Source of the DNA: Pseudeuparius sepicola
Lineage: Eukaryota; Arthropoda; Insecta; Coleoptera; Anthribidae
Assembly (NCBI GenBank): GCA_963920635.1
Contig: OY987298.1
Location: forward strand, 84,453,454 to 84,517,453
Direction of reading: 5' to 3'
DNA: 64,000 nucleotides
Part shown: in pieces, positions 9,178 through 22,700 of the stretch
How positions within the stretch are numbered: position 1 is the first letter of the stretch
Layout: the number at the start of each line of letters is the position of its first letter
Notes under the pieces: model-generated
Seen by the model: the letters and a program-made list of their open reading frames with translations, nothing else
The model's database searches: none
What the model was told of the DNA's origin: nothing
Program-made: the position numbers and the translations under genes

Positions 9178-12100
9178 TGACATACTAAGAAATAAAAATT
9201 CCTATGCGACGTAAATTAAGTTCTACAACACGATTACGCCCTAAAAATTTTTCTATAAAATTACTAAGTGCCTGACCAGAGTACTTTTTCAATTTTCAAA
9301 AATGTTGACATGCTCCGAAAAAAAAGTCCTATGTGACGTAAATTGACTTCTGCAACACGATTCCGCCCACAAAATTTTTCTAAAAAATTTCTGAGTGCCT
9401 GGCCAGCGCACTTTTTCAATTTTCAAAAATGTTGACATGCTCCTAAAAAAAATTCCTATGCGACGTAAATTGAGTTCTACCGCACGATTCCGCCCTCAAA
9501 ATTTTTCTAACAAATTTCTAAGTGCCTGGCCAGCGCACTGTTTCAATTTTCAAAAAATGTTGACATGCACCGAAAAAAAAAGTCCTATGTGACGTAAATT
9601 GAGTTCTACAACACGATTCGGCCCTCAAAATTTTTCTAAAAAATTTCTGAGTGCCTGGCCAGCGCACTTTTTCAATTTTCAAACATGTTGACATGCTCAA
9701 AAAAAAATTACTATGCGACGTAAATTGAGTTCTACAACACGATTCCGCCCTAAAAATTTTTCTATAAAATTTAAGTGCCTGGCCAGCGCACTTTTTCAAT
9801 TTTCAAAAATGTTGACATGCTCAGAAAAAAAATTCCTATGCGACGTAAATTGAGTTCTACAACACGATTCCGCCCTCCAAATTTTTCTAAAAAATTTCTG
9901 AGTGCCTGGCCAGCGCACTTTTTCAATTTTCAAACATGTTGACATGCTCCAAAAAAAATTACTATGCGACGTAAATTGAGTTCTACAACACGATTCCGCC
10001 CTCAAAATATTTCTAAAAAAATTTTGTGTGCCTGGCCAGCGCACTTTTTCAATTTTCAAAAATGTTGACATGCACCGAAAAAAAAGTCCTATGTGACGTA
10101 AATTGAGTTCTACAACACGATTCGGCCCTCAAAATTTTTCTAAAAAATTTCTGAATGCCTGGCCAGCGCACTTTTTCAATTTTCAAAAATGTTGACATGC
10201 TCCGAAAAAAAATCCTATGCGACGTAAATTGAGTTCTACCACACGATTCCGCCTTCAAAATTTTTCTAAAAAATTTAAGTGCCTGGCCAGCGCACTTTTT
10301 CAATTTTCAAAAATGTTGACATGCTCAGAAAAAAAATTCCTATGCGACGTAAATTGAGTTCTACAACACGATTCCGCCCTCCAAATTTTTCTAAAAAATT
10401 TCTGAGTGCCTGGCCAGCGCACTTTTTCAATTTTCAAACATGTTGACATGCTCCAAAAAAAATTACTATGCGACGTAAATTGAGTTCTACAACACGATTC
10501 CGCCCTCAAAATATTTCTAAAAAAATTTTGTGTGCCTGGCCAGCGCACTTTTTCAATTTTCAAAAATGTTGACATGCACCGAAAAAAAAGTCCTATGTGA
10601 CGTAAATTGAGTTCTACAACACGATTCGGCCCTCAAAATTTTTCTAAAAAATTTCTGAATGCCTGGCCAGCGCACTTTTTCAATTTTCAAACATGTTGAC
10701 ATGCTCAAAAAAAATTACTATGCGACGTAAATTGAGTTCTACAACACGATTCCGCCCTAAAAATTTTTCTATAAAATTTCTAAGTGCCTGGCCAGCGCAC
10801 TTTTTCAATTTTCAAAAATGTTGACATGCTCCGAAAAAAAAATCCTATGCGACGTAAATTGAGTTCTACCACACGATTCCGCCCTCAAAATTTTTCTAAA
10901 AAATTTCTAAGTGCCTGGCCAGCGCACTTTTTCAATTTTCAAAAATGTTGACATGCTCCGAAAAAAAATTCCTATGCGACGTAAATTCAGTTCTACCACA
11001 AGATTCCGCCCTCAAAATTTTTCTAAAAAAAATTTAAGTGCCTGGCCAGCGCACTTTTACAATTTTCAAAAATGTTGACATGCTCCGAAAAAAAACTCCT
11101 ATGCTACGTAAATTGAGTTGTACAACACGATTCCGCCCTCAAAATGTTTCTAAAAAATTTTTTTGAGTGCCTGGCCAGCGCACTTTTTTATTTTCAAAAA
11201 TGTTGACATACTCCGAAATAAAAATTCCTATGCGACGTAAATTAAGTCCTACAACACGATTCCGCCCTAAAAAATTTTCTATAAAATTTCGAAGTGCCTG
11301 GACAGAGCACTTTTTCAATTTTCAAAAATGTTGACATGCTCCGAAAAAAAATTCCTATGCGACGTAAATTTAGTTGTACAACACGATTCCGCCCTCAAAA
11401 TGTTTCTAAAAAATTTTTGAGTGCCTGGACAGTGCCCTTTTTCAATTTTCAAACATGTTGACATGCTCCAAAAAAAATTACTATGCGACGTAAATTGAGT
11501 TGTACAACACGATTCCGCTCTCAAAATGTTTCTAAAAAATTTTTGAGTGCCTGGCCAGCGCACTTTTTCAATTTTCAAAAATGTTGACATGCTCCGAAAA
11601 AAAAATCCTATGCGACGTAAATTGAGTTCTACCACACGATTCCGCCCTCAAAATTTTTCTAAAAAATTTCTAAGTGCCTGGCCAGCGCACTTTTTCAATT
11701 TTCAAAAATGTTGACATGCTCCGAAAAAAAATTCCTATGCGACGTAAATTGAGTTCTACCACACGATTCCGCCCTCAAAATTTTTCTAAAAAATTTCTAA
11801 GTGCCTGGCCAGCGCACTTTTTCAATTTTCAAAAATGTTGACATGCTCAGAAAAAAAATTCCTATGCGACGTAAATTGAGTTGTACAACACGATTCCGCC
11901 CTCAAAATGTTTCTAAAAAATTTTTAAGTGCCTGGACAGTGCCCTTTTTCAATTTTCAAACATGTTGACATGCTCCAAAAAAAATTACTATGCGACGTAA
12001 ATTGAGTTGTACAACACGATTCCGCTCTCAAAATGTTTCTAAAAAATTTTTGAGTGCCTGGCCAGCGCACTTTTTCAATTTTCAAAAATGATGACATACT

Positions 12101-12473
12101 CCGAAATAAAAATTCCTATGCGACGTAAATTAAGTTCTACAACACGATTACGCCCTAAAAATTTTTCTATAAAATTACTAAGTGCCTGACCAGAGTACTT
12201 TTTCAATTTTCAAAAATGTTGACATGCTCCGAAAAAAAAAATCCTATGCGACGTAAATTGAGTTCTACCACACGATTCCGCCCTCAAAATTTTTCTAAAA
12301 AATTTCTAAGTGCCTGGCCAGCGCACTTTTTCAATTTTCAAAAATGTTGACATGCTCCGAAAAAAATTCCTATGCGACGTAAATTGAGTTGTACAACACG
12401 ATTCCGCCCTCAAAATGTTTCTAAAAAATTTTTGAGTGCCTGGCCAGCGCACTTTTTCAATTTTCAAAAATGT
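9178..12473 (+). repeat. HOR unit A3 (3,296 bp, ~26 monomers), fullest A-type copy
   Basis: This is the longest A-type unit, running from anchor to anchor. It contains the anchor dimer, the CTACCGCACG monomer, a CGCACTGTTTC monomer, the 504 bp tetramer duplication, a block with CTCAAAATGTTTC and CTGGACAGTGCCC monomers, then a second anchor-like dimer with GATGACATACTCCG near 12,091. A4 repeats its first roughly 2.9 kb at an offset of 3,296. Confidence 0.92.
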
Positions 12474-15400
12474 TGACATACTAAGAAATAAAAATTCCTA
12501 TGCGACGTAAATTAAGTTCTACAACACGATTACGCCCTAAAAATTTTTCTATAAAATTACTAAGTGCCTGACCAGAGTACTTTTTCAATTTTCAAAAATG
12601 TTGACATGCTCCGAAAAAAAAGTCCTATGTGACGTAAATTGACTTCTGCAACACGATTCCGCCCACAAAATTTTTCTAAAAAATTTCTGAGTGCCTGGCC
12701 AGCGCACTTTTTCAATTTTCAAAAATGTTGACATGCTCCTAAAAAAAATTCCTATGCGACGTAAATTGAGTTCTACCGCACGATTCCGCCCTCAAAATTT
12801 TTCTAACAAATTTCTAAGTGCCTGGCCAGCGCACTGTTTCAATTTTCAAAAAATGTTGACATGCACCGAAAAAAAAAGTCCTATGTGACGTAAATTGAGT
12901 TCTACAACACGATTCGGCCCTCAAAATTTTTCTAAAAAATTTCTGAGTGCCTGGCCAGCGCACTTTTTCAATTTTCAAACATGTTGACATGCTCAAAAAA
13001 AAATTACTATGCGACGTAAATTGAGTTCTACAACACGATTCCGCCCTAAAAATTTTTCTATAAAATTTAAGTGCCTGGCCAGCGCACTTTTTCAATTTTC
13101 AAAAATGTTGACATGCTCAGAAAAAAAATTCCTATGCGACGTAAATTGAGTTCTACAACACGATTCCGCCCTCCAAATTTTTCTAAAAAATTTCTGAGTG
13201 CCTGGCCAGCGCACTTTTTCAATTTTCAAACATGTTGACATGCTCCAAAAAAAATTACTATGCGACGTAAATTGAGTTCTACAACACGATTCCGCCCTCA
13301 AAATATTTCTAAAAAAATTTTGTGTGCCTGGCCAGCGCACTTTTTCAATTTTCAAAAATGTTGACATGCACCGAAAAAAAAGTCCTATGTGACGTAAATT
13401 GAGTTCTACAACACGATTCGGCCCTCAAAATTTTTCTAAAAAATTTCTGAATGCCTGGCCAGCGCACTTTTTCAATTTTCAAAAATGTTGACATGCTCCG
13501 AAAAAAAATCCTATGCGACGTAAATTGAGTTCTACCACACGATTCCGCCTTCAAAATTTTTCTAAAAAATTTAAGTGCCTGGCCAGCGCACTTTTTCAAT
13601 TTTCAAAAATGTTGACATGCTCAGAAAAAAAATTCCTATGCGACGTAAATTGAGTTCTACAACACGATTCCGCCCTCCAAATTTTTCTAAAAAATTTCTG
13701 AGTGCCTGGCCAGCGCACTTTTTCAATTTTCAAACATGTTGACATGCTCCAAAAAAAATTACTATGCGACGTAAATTGAGTTCTACAACACGATTCCGCC
13801 CTCAAAATATTTCTAAAAAAATTTTGTGTGCCTGGCCAGCGCACTTTTTCAATTTTCAAAAATGTTGACATGCACCGAAAAAAAAGTCCTATGTGACGTA
13901 AATTGAGTTCTACAACACGATTCGGCCCTCAAAATTTTTCTAAAAAATTTCTGAATGCCTGGCCAGCGCACTTTTTCAATTTTCAAACATGTTGACATGC
14001 TCAAAAAAAATTACTATGCGACGTAAATTGAGTTCTACAACACGATTCCGCCCTAAAAATTTTTCTATAAAATTTCTAAGTGCCTGGCCAGCGCACTTTT
14101 TCAATTTTCAAAAATGTTGACATGCTCCGAAAAAAAAATCCTATGCGACGTAAATTGAGTTCTACCACACGATTCCGCCCTCAAAATTTTTCTAAAAAAT
14201 TTCTAAGTGCCTGGCCAGCGCACTTTTTCAATTTTCAAAAATGTTGACATGCTCCGAAAAAAAATTCCTATGCGACGTAAATTCAGTTCTACCACAAGAT
14301 TCCGCCCTCAAAATTTTTCTAAAAAAAATTTAAGTGCCTGGCCAGCGCACTTTTACAATTTTCAAAAATGTTGACATGCTCCGAAAAAAAACTCCTATGC
14401 TACGTAAATTGAGTTGTACAACACGATTCCGCCCTCAAAATGTTTCTAAAAAATTTTTTTGAGTGCCTGGCCAGCGCACTTTTTTATTTTCAAAAATGTT
14501 GACATACTCCGAAATAAAAATTCCTATGCGACGTAAATTAAGTCCTACAACACGATTCCGCCCTAAAAAATTTTCTATAAAATTTCGAAGTGCCTGGACA
14601 GAGCACTTTTTCAATTTTCAAAAATGTTGACATGCTCCGAAAAAAAATTCCTATGCGACGTAAATTTAGTTGTACAACACGATTCCGCCCTCAAAATGTT
14701 TCTAAAAAATTTTTGAGTGCCTGGACAGTGCCCTTTTTCAATTTTCAAACATGTTGACATGCTCCAAAAAAAATTACTATGCGACGTAAATTGAGTTGTA
14801 CAACACGATTCCGCTCTCAAAATGTTTCTAAAAAATTTTTGAGTGCCTGGCCAGCGCACTTTTTCAATTTTCAAAAATGTTGACATGCTCCGAAAAAAAA
14901 ATCCTATGCGACGTAAATTGAGTTCTACCACACGATTCCGCCCTCAAAATTTTTCTAAAAAATTTCTAAGTGCCTGGCCAGCGCACTTTTTCAATTTTCA
15001 AAAATGTTGACATGCTCCGAAAAAAAATTCCTATGCGACGTAAATTGAGTTCTACCACACGATTCCGCCCTCAAAATTTTTCTAAAAAATTTCTAAGTGC
15101 CTGGCCAGCGCACTTTTTCAATTTTCAAAAATGTTGACATGCTCAGAAAAAAAATTCCTATGCGACGTAAATTGAGTTGTACAACACGATTCCGCCCTCA
15201 AAATGTTTCTAAAAAATTTTTAAGTGCCTGGACAGTGCCCTTTTTCAATTTTCAAACATGTTGACATGCTCCAAAAAAAATTACTATGCGACGTAAATTG
15301 AGTTGTACAACACGATTCCGCTCTCAAAATGTTTCTAAAAAATTTTTGAGTGCCTGGCCAGCGCACTTTTTCAATTTTCAAAAATGATGACATACTCCGA

Positions 15401-15515
15401 AATAAAAATTCCTATGCGACGTAAATTAAGTCCTACAACACGATTCCGCCCAAAAAATTTTTCTATAAAATTTCTGAGTGCCTGGCCAGCGCACTTTTTC
15501 AATTTTCAAAAATGT
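12474..15515 (+). repeat. HOR unit A4 (3,042 bp, ~24 monomers)
   Basis: The unit is collinear with A3 at an offset of 3,296 through the GATGACATACTCCG monomer near 15,387. It then takes the AAGTCCTACAAC / GCCCAAAAAATTTTTC ending seen in A2 and passes into region B. Together A3+A4 (6,338 bp) match A1+A2 (5,578 bp) apart from deletions of 256 and 504 bp in the latter. Confidence 0.9.
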
Positions 15516-18500
15516 TGACATGCTCCGAAATAAAAATTCCTATGCGACGTAAATTAAGTTCTACAACACGATTACGCCCTAAAAATTTTTCTATAAAATT
15601 TCCAAGTGCCTGACCAGAGTACTTTTTCAATTTTCAAAAATGTTGACATGCTCCGAAAAAAAAGTCCTATGTGACGTAAATTGACTTCTGCAACACGATT
15701 CCGCCCACAAAATTTTTCTAAAAAATTTCTGAGTGCCTGGCCAGCGCACTTTTTCAATTTTCAAAAATGTTGACATGCTCCGAAAAAAAATTCCTATGCG
15801 ACGTAAATTGAGTTGTACAACACGATTCCGCTCTCAAAATGTTTCTAAAAAAATTTTGAGTGCCTGGCCAGCGCACTTTTTCAATTTTCAAAAATGTTGA
15901 CATACTCCGAAATAAAAATTCCTATGCGACGTAAATTAAGTCCTGCAACACGATTCCGCCCTAAAAATTTTTCTATAAAATTTCTGAGTGCCTGGCCAGC
16001 GCACTTTTTCAATTTTCAAAAATGTTGACATGCTCCGAAAAAAAATACTATGCTATGTAAATTGAGTTCTACAGCACGATTCCGCCCTCAAAATTTTTCT
16101 AAAAAATTTCTAAGTGCCTGGCCAGCGCACTTTTTCAATTTTCAAAAATGTTGACATGCTCCGAAAAAAAACTCCTATGCTACGTAAATTGAGTTGTACA
16201 ACACGATTCCGCCCTCAAAATGTTTCTAAAAAATTTTTAAGTGCCTGGCCAGCGCACTTTTTCAATTTTCAAACATGTTGACATGCCCCAAAAAAAAATT
16301 ACTATGCGACGTAAATTAAGTTCTACAACACGATTCCGCCCTCAAAATGTTTCTAAAAAATTTTTGAGTGCCTGGCCAGCGCACTTTTTCAATTTTCAAA
16401 AATGTTGACATGCTCCGAAAAAAAATTCCTATGCGACGTAAATTGAGTTCTACAACACGATTCCGCCCTCAAAATTTTCTAAAAAATTTTTAAGTGCCTG
16501 GCCAGCGCACTTTTTCAATTTTCAAACATGTTGACATGCTCCAAAAAAAAATTACTATGCGACGTAAATTGAGTTCTACAACACTATTCCGCCCTCAAAA
16601 TGTTTCTAAAAAATTTTTGAGTGCCTGGCCAGCGCACTTTTTCAATTTTCAAAAATGTTCACATGCTCCGAAAAAAAAATACTATGCTATGTAAATTGAG
16701 TTCTACAGCACGATTCCGCCCTCAAAATTTTTCTAAAAAATTTCTAAGTGCCTGGCCAGCGCACTTTTTCAATTTTCAAAAATGTTGACATGCTCCTAAA
16801 GGAAAATTCCTATGCGACGTAAATTGAGTTCTACCACAAGATTCCGCCCACAAAATTTTTCTAAAAAAAATTTAAGTGCCTGGCCAGCGCACTTTTACAA
16901 TTTTCAAAAATGTTGACATGCACCGAAAAAAAAAGTCCTATGTGACGTAAATTGAGTTCTACAACACGATTCGGCCCTCAAAATTTTTCTAAAAAATTTC
17001 TGTGCCTGGCCAGCGCACTTTTTCAATTTTCAAACATGTTGACATGCTCAAAAAAAAATTACTATGCGACGTAAATTGAGTTCTACAACACGATTCCGCC
17101 CTCAAAATGTTTCTAAAAAATTTTTGCGTGCCTGGCCAGCGCACTTTTTCAATTTTCAAAAATGTTGACAGGCTCCGAAAAAAAATTCCTATGCGACGTA
17201 GATTGAGTTCTACAACACGATTCCGCCCTCAAAACTTTTCTAAAAAATTTTTAAGTGCCTGGCCAGCACACTTTTTCAATTTTCAAAAATGTTGACATAC
17301 TCCGAAATAAAAATTCCTATGCGACGTAAATTAAGTCCTGCAACACGATTCCGCCCTAAAAATTTTTCTATAAAATTTCTGAGTGCCTGGCCAGCGCACT
17401 TTTTCAATTTTCAAAAATGTTGACATGCTCCGAAAAAAAATACTATGCTATGTAAATTGAGTTCTACAGCACGATTCCGCCCTCAAAATTTTTCTAAAAA
17501 ATTTCTAAGTGCCTGGCCAGCGCACTTTTTCAATTTTCAAAAATGTTGACATGCTCCGAAAAAAAACTCCTATGCTACGTAAATTGAGTTGTACAACACG
17601 ATTCCGCCCTCAAACTGTTTCTAAAAAATTTTTGAGTGATTGGCCAGCGCACTTTTTCAATTTTCAAAAATGTTGACATGCTCCGAAAAAAAAATTTTAT
17701 GCGACGTAAATTGAGTTCTACCACACGATTCCGCCTTCAAAATTTTTCTAAAAAATTTCTAAGTGCCTGGCCAACGCACTTTTTCAATTTTTAAAAATGT
17801 TGACATGCTCCGAAAGGAAAATTCCTATGCGACGTAAATTGAGTTCTACCACAAGATTCCGCCCTCAAATTTTTTCTAAAAAAAATTTAAGTTCCTGGCC
17901 AGCGCACTTTTACAATTTTCAAAAATGTTGACATGCTCCGAAAAAAAACTCCTATGCGACGTAAATTGAGTTCTACAACACGATTCCGCCCTCAAAACTT
18001 TTCTAAAAAATTTTTGAGGGCCTGGCCAGCGCACTTTTTCAATCTTCAAAAATGTTGACATGCTCCGAAAAAAAATTCCTATGCGACGTAAATTGAGTTC
18101 TACAACACGATTCCGCCCTGAAAACTTTTCTAAAAAATTTCTAAGTGCCTGGCCAGCGCACTTTTTTAATTTTCAAAAATGTTGACATGCTCCGAAAAAA
18201 AACTCCTATGCGACGTAAATTGAGTTGTACAACTCGATTCCGCAATCAAACTGTTTCTAAAAAATTTTTGAGTGCCTGGCCAGCGCACTTTTTCAATTTT
18301 CAAAAATGTTGACATGCTCCGAAAAAAAATTCCTATGCGACGTAAATTGAGTTCTACAACACGATTCCGCCCTCAAAATTTTTCTAAAAAAAATTTAAGT
18401 GCCTGGCCAGCGCACTTTTACAATTTTCAAAAATGTTGACATGCTCCGAAAAAAAATACCTGCGACGTAAATTGAGTTCTACAACACGATTCCGCCCTCA

Positions 18501-19795
18501 AAATTTTTTAGAAAAATTTTTAAGTACCTGTTCAGCGCACTTTTTCAATTTTCAAAAATGTTGACATGCTCCGAAAAAAAAAAAAACCTATGCGACGTAA
18601 ATTGAGTTCTACCACAAGATTCCGCCCTCAAAATGTTTCTAAAAAATTTTTGAGAGCCTGGCCAGCGCACTTTTTCAATTTTCAAAAATGTTGACATGCT
18701 CCGAAAAAAAATTCCTATGCGACGTAAATTGAGTTCTACAACACGATTCCGCCCTCAAAACTTTTCTAAAAAATTTTTAAGTGCCTGGCCAGCGCACTTT
18801 TTCAATTTTCAAAAATGTTGACATGCTCCGAAAAAAAACTCCTATGCTACGTAAATTGAGTTGTACAACACGATTCCGCCCTCAAAATTTTTCTAAAAAA
18901 TTTCTAAGTGCCTGGCCAGCGCACTTTTTCAATTTTTAAAAATGTTGACATGCTCCGAAAGGAAAATTCCTATGCGACGTAAATTGAGTTCTACCACAAG
19001 ATTCCGCCCTCAAAATTTTTCAAAAAAAAATTTAAGTTCCTGGCCAGCGCACTTTTACAATTTTCAAAAATGTTGACATGCTCCGAAAAAAAACTCCTAT
19101 GCGACGTAAATTGAGTTCTACAACACGATTCCGCAATCAAAACTTTTCTATAAAATTTCTGAGTGCCTGGCCAGCGCACTTTTTCAATTTTCAAAAATGT
19201 TGACATGCACCGAAAAAAAAAGTCCTATGTGACGTAAATTGAGTTCTACAACACGATTCGGCCCTCAAAATTTTTCTAAAAAATTTCTGAGTGCCTGGCC
19301 AGCGCACTTTTTCAATTTTCAAACATGTTGACATGCTCCGAAAAAAAAATCCTATGCGACGTAAATTGAGTTCTACCACACGATTCCGCCTTCAAAATTT
19401 TTCTAAAAAATTTAAGTGCCTGGCCAGCGCACTTTTTCAATTTTCAAAAATGTTGACATGCTCCGAAAAAAAAATCCTATGCGACGTAAATTGAGTTCTA
19501 CCACACGATTCCGCCTTCAAAATTTTTCTAAAAAATTTCTAAGTGCCTGACCAGAGTACTTTTTCAATTTTCAAAAATGTTGACATGCTCCGAAAAAAAA
19601 CTCCTATGCGACGTAAATTGAGTTCTACAACACGATTCCGCAATCAAAACTTTTCTATAAAATTTCTGAGTGCCTGGCCAGCGCACTTTTTCAATTTTCA
19701 AAAATGTTGACATGCACCGAAAAAAAAAGTCCTATGTGACGTAAATTGAGTTCTACAACACGATTCGGCCCTCAAAATTTTTCTAAAAAATTTCT
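15476..19795 (+). repeat. HOR unit B1 (4,320 bp, ~34 monomers)
   Basis: The unit is defined by its direct copy at 19,796. It has diagnostic monomers found nowhere else: TACTATGCTATGTAAATTG with CTACAGCACG; GTTCACATGCTCC near 16,657; a boundary lacking four bases (AATTTCTGTGCC near 17,000); CCGCAATCAAA; and AGATTGAG near 17,200. Within it, about three monomers at 15,898 recur at 17,293 (offset 1,395). A pair with AAAGGAAAA and AAGTTCCTGG near 17,876 recurs near 18,991. Confidence 0.92.
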
Positions 19796-22700
19796 GAGTG
19801 CCTGGCCAGCGCACTTTTTCAATTTTCAAAAATGTTGACATGCTCCGAAATAAAAATTCCTATGCGACGTAAATTAAGTTCTACAACACGATTACGCCCT
19901 AAAAATTTTTCTATAAAATTTCCAAGTGCCTGACCAGAGTACTTTTTCAATTTTCAAAAATGTTGACATGCTCCGAAAAAAAAGTCCTATGTGACGTAAA
20001 TTGACTTCTGCAACACGATTCCGCCCACAAAATTTTTCTAAAAAATTTCTGAGTGCCTGGCCAGCGCACTTTTTCAATTTTCAAAAATGTTGACATGCTC
20101 CGAAAAAAAATTCCTATGCGACGTAAATTGAGTTGTACAACACGATTCCGCTCTCAAAATGTTTCTAAAAAAATTTTGAGTGCCTGGCCAGCGCACTTTT
20201 TCAATTTTCAAAAATGTTGACATACTCCGAAATAAAAATTCCTATGCGACGTAAATTAAGTCCTGCAACACGATTCCGCCCTAAAAATTTTTCTATAAAA
20301 TTTCTGAGTGCCTGGCCAGCGCACTTTTTCAATTTTCAAAAATGTTGACATGCTCCGAAAAAAAATACTATGCTATGTAAATTGAGTTCTACAGCACGAT
20401 TCCGCCCTCAAAATTTTTCTAAAAAATTTCTAAGTGCCTGGCCAGCGCACTTTTTCAATTTTCAAAAATGTTGACATGCTCCGAAAAAAAACTCCTATGC
20501 TACGTAAATTGAGTTGTACAACACGATTCCGCCCTCAAAATGTTTCTAAAAAATTTTTAAGTGCCTGGCCAGCGCACTTTTTCAATTTTCAAACATGTTG
20601 ACATGCCCCAAAAAAAAATTACTATGCGACGTAAATTAAGTTCTACAACACGATTCCGCCCTCAAAATGTTTCTAAAAAATTTTTGAGTGCCTGGCCAGC
20701 GCACTTTTTCAATTTTCAAAAATGTTGACATGCTCCGAAAAAAAATTCCTATGCGACGTAAATTGAGTTCTACAACACGATTCCGCCCTCAAAATTTTTC
20801 TAAAAAATTTTTAAGTGCCTGGCCAGCGCACTTTTTCAATTTTCAAACATGTTGACATGCTCCAAAAAAAAATTACTATGCGACGTAAATTGAGTTCTAC
20901 AACACTATTCCGCCCTCAAAATGTTTCTAAAAAATTTTTGAGTGCCTGGCCAGCGCACTTTTTCAATTTTCAAAAATGTTCACATGCTCCGAAAAAAAAA
21001 TACTATGCTATGTAAATTGAGTTCTACAGCACGATTCCGCCCTCAAAATTTTTCTAAAAAATTTCTAAGTGCCTGGCCAGCGCACTTTTTCAATTTTCAA
21101 AAATGTTGACATGCTCCTAAAGGAAAATTCCTATGCGACGTAAATTGAGTTCTACCACAAGATTCCGCCCACAAAATTTTTCTAAAAAAAATTTAAGTGC
21201 CTGGCCAGCGCACTTTTACAATTTTCAAAAATGTTGACATGCACCGAAAAAAAAAGTCCTATGTGACGTAAATTGAGTTCTACAACACGATTCGGCCCTC
21301 AAAATTTTTCTAAAAAATTTCTGTGCCTGGCCAGCGCACTTTTTCAATTTTCAAACATGTTGACATGCTCAAAAAAAAATTACTATGCGACGTAAATTGA
21401 GTTCTACAACACGATTCCGCCCTCAAAATGTTTCTAAAAAATTTTTGCGTGCCTGGCCAGCGCACTTTTTCAATTTTCAAAAATGTTGACAGGCTCCGAA
21501 AAAAAATTCCTATGCGACGTAGATTGAGTTCTACAACACGATTCCGAACTCAAAACTTTTCTAAAAAATTTTTAAGTGCCTGGCCAGCACACTTTTTCAA
21601 TTTTCAAAAATGTTGACATACTCCGAAATAAAAATTCCTATGCGACGTAAATTAAGTCCTGCAACACGATTCCGCCCTAAAAATTTTTCTATAAAATTTC
21701 TGAGTGCCTGGCCAGCGCACTTTTTCAATTTTCAAAAATGTTGACATGCTCCGAAAAAAAATACTATGCTATGTAAATTGAGTTCTACAGCACGATTCCG
21801 CCCTCAAAATTTTTCTAAAAAATTTCTAAGTGCCTGGCCAGCGCACTTTTTCAATTTTCAAAAATGTTGACATGCTCCGAAAAAAAACTCCTATGCTACG
21901 TAAATTGAGTTGTACAACACGATTCCGCCCTCAAACTGTTTCTAAAAAATTTTTGAGTGATTGGCCAGCGCACTTTTTCAATTTTCAAAAATGTTGACAT
22001 GCTCCGAAAAAAAAATTTTATGCGACGTAAATTGAGTTCTACCACACGATTCCGCCTTCAAAATTTTTCTAAAAAATTTCTAAGTGCCTGGCCAACGCAC
22101 TTTTTCAATTTTTAAAAATGTTGACATGCTCCGAAAGGAAAATTCCTATGCGACGTAAATTGAGTTCTACCACAAGATTCCGCCCTCAAATTTTTTCTAA
22201 AAAAAATTTAAGTTCCTGGCCAGCGCACTTTTACAATTTTCAAAAATGTTGACATGCTCCGAAAAAAAACTCCTATGCGACGTAAATTGAGTTCTACAAC
22301 ACGATTCCGCCCTCAAAACTTTTCTAAAAAATTTTTGAGGGCCTGGCCAGCGCACTTTTTCAATCTTCAAAAATGTTGACATGCTCCGAAAAAAAATTCC
22401 TATGCGACGTAAATTGAGTTCTACAACACGATTCCGCCCTGAAAACTTTTCTAAAAAATTTCTAAGTGCCTGGCCAGCGCACTTTTTTAATTTTCAAAAA
22501 TGTTGACATGCTCCGAAAAAAAACTCCTATGCGACGTAAATTGAGTTGTACAACTCGATTCCGCAATCAAACTGTTTCTAAAAAATTTTTGAGTGCCTGG
22601 CCAGCGCACTTTTTCAATTTTCAAAAATGTTGACATGCTCCGAAAAAAAATTCCTATGCGACGTAAATTGAGTTCTACAACACGATTCCGCCCTCAAAAT

